DNA from: Candidatus Brocadiaceae bacterium
GTDB lineage: Bacteria; Planctomycetota; Brocadiia; SM23-32
DNA: 5,811 nucleotides
NCBI GenBank assembly: GCA_003551785.1
Contig: PUNP01000058.1
Span: forward strand, 1 to 5,811
Direction of reading: 5' to 3'
Shown: piece after piece, positions 5,146 to 5,811 of the stretch
Position numbering within the stretch: the first letter of the stretch is position 1
Layout of the letters: the number at the start of each line of letters is the position of its first letter
Position numbers and translations under genes: made by a program
The notes under the pieces: generated by a model
Told to the model about the DNA's origin: nothing
Database searches by the model: none
What the model saw: the letters and a program-made list of their open reading frames with translations, nothing else

Positions 5146-5811
5146 TCACTTATCTAAGGCGACGATTCCCGGCAAATCCTTACCTGCGAGGTAATCGAGG
5201 CACGCCCCACCGCCGGTTGATATATGGCTCACCTGATCCTGCAAGTCGAGTTGTTCAATACTCTCAGCCGTCTCACCGCCGCCAATAATGCTGATACAAG
5301 AGGCCCCGGCGACTGCACGTGCAACACTGCGTGTGCCTTCGGCGAAGGCATCGATTTCAAAATACCCCATAGGTCCGTTCCAGGTGACCAGCTTGGCATC
5401 TTTGATCTTCTTTGCGTATTCATCCGCAGTAGCCGGACCAATGTCGAGCCCGATAAGCCCCTTAGGTATGTCTCCCGTCACCGTTTCCGCATCGGGACTG
5501 TCACTTATTTCTTTTGCACAAACATGATCGGAAGGGAGCATGATCTTGTGGCCATACTCCTGAAGAAGCTCTCCGGCCAGGTCGAGTTTGTCTTCTTCGA
5601 CCATAGAATCGCCGGTTTCAACTCCCTGATAGCGCAGGAAGGTATAGGCCATGGCACCGCCGACCAGCAGCGCATCGGCCTTTTCCAGAATATTTCTAAT
5701 CGCTTCGATTTTATCGCTGACTTTTGCGCCCCCCATAATACCGACGAACGGGCGTTCAGGCTCGGCGAGCGCTTTTTCGAGATATTGGACTTCTTTCTCT
5801 ATGAGAAAACC
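5146..5811 (-). CDS. pgk: Phosphoglycerate kinase, C-terminal part (5' end beyond right edge)
   Basis: Glycolytic/gluconeogenic enzyme that transfers phosphate between 1,3-bisphosphoglycerate and ADP. The frame stays open to the window edge, giving 221 codons of an enzyme of roughly 400; the methionine at 5736 is internal (GIMGGAKVSDKI), not the start. The fragment begins GFLIEKEVQYLEKAL, a typical stretch before the GGAKVSDKI block, then VGGAMAYTFL, a LDIGPAT segment, TWNGPMGYFE with AFAEGT, GGGETAESIEQ, and the end HISTGGGACLDYL with GKDLPG. This covers the hinge and nearly all of the nucleotide-binding C-terminal domain. The usual GGGD of the nucleotide site is GGGE here (codon 5272-5274), a conservative change. 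rpe follows 49 bp downstream, and no terminator separates them. Confidence 0.97.
   Translation of the reverse strand, partial: GFLIEKEVQYLEKALAEPERPFVGIMGGAKVSDKIEAIRNILEKADALLVGGAMAYTFLRYQGVETGDSMVEEDKLDLAGELLQEYGHKIMLPSDHVCAKEISDSPDAETVTGDIPKGLIGLDIGPATADEYAKKIKDAKLVTWNGPMGYFEIDAFAEGTRSVARAVAGASCISIIGGGETAESIEQLDLQDQVSHISTGGGACLDYLAGKDLPGIVALDK

Overview
The window reads as a piece of a bacterial chromosome in which all six recognisable genes lie on the minus strand. In order of transcription (right to left) they are: the C-terminal part of phosphoglycerate kinase (pgk, cut by the right edge), a ribulose-phosphate 3-epimerase family gene (rpe), the acetyl-CoA carboxylase carboxyltransferase beta subunit (accD), a BtuF-like cobalamin-binding lipoprotein, an alpha-ribazole phosphatase-like histidine phosphatase (cobC), and the adenosylcobinamide kinase/guanylyltransferase (cobU). 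The host is probably a diderm bacterium of moderate GC: the binding protein is a lipoprotein, AccD is the zinc-ribbon bacterial type, and Shine-Dalgarno sites are patchy. The repeat-rich intergenic DNA recalls Planctomycetota/Lentisphaerota-type genomes, but that placement is a guess and nothing in the window proves it.

Layout. Positions 1-159 hold one copy of a ~160-bp dispersed repeat. cobU (166-747) and cobC (747-1370) overlap by one base. Positions 1371-2297 are a 927-bp gene-free stretch filled with hairpins and repeats: three copies of a short motif, a pair of small palindromes, a ~125-nt hairpin cluster with imperfect outer arms, and a 263-nt element with ~30-nt terminal inverted repeats and a predicted branched fold. 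Then follow btuF-like (2298-3191), accD (3288-4097), a 321-bp gap holding an AT-rich accD leader plus a second, inverted copy of the 160-bp repeat (4210-4369), rpe (4419-5096) and pgk (5146 to the edge).

Function. pgk and rpe serve central carbon metabolism and are close enough (49 bp) to be one transcript. accD supplies a subunit for the first committed step of fatty-acid synthesis. The btuF-like, cobC and cobU genes fit corrinoid uptake plus assembly of the nucleotide loop of cobalamin, i.e. salvage of cobinamide or the end of synthesis. No BtuC/BtuD transporter genes and no cobS or cobT lie in the window, and I see no cobalamin riboswitch.

The most noteworthy observations are non-coding: the branched 263-nt element, the two 160-bp repeats in opposite orientation that bracket the cobU-cobC-btuF-accD block, and a family of ~20-nt motifs shared between the two repeat-rich gaps. 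Among the proteins, the Rpe homologue keeps its metal ligands but departs from the usual sequence in its substrate and phosphate loops.
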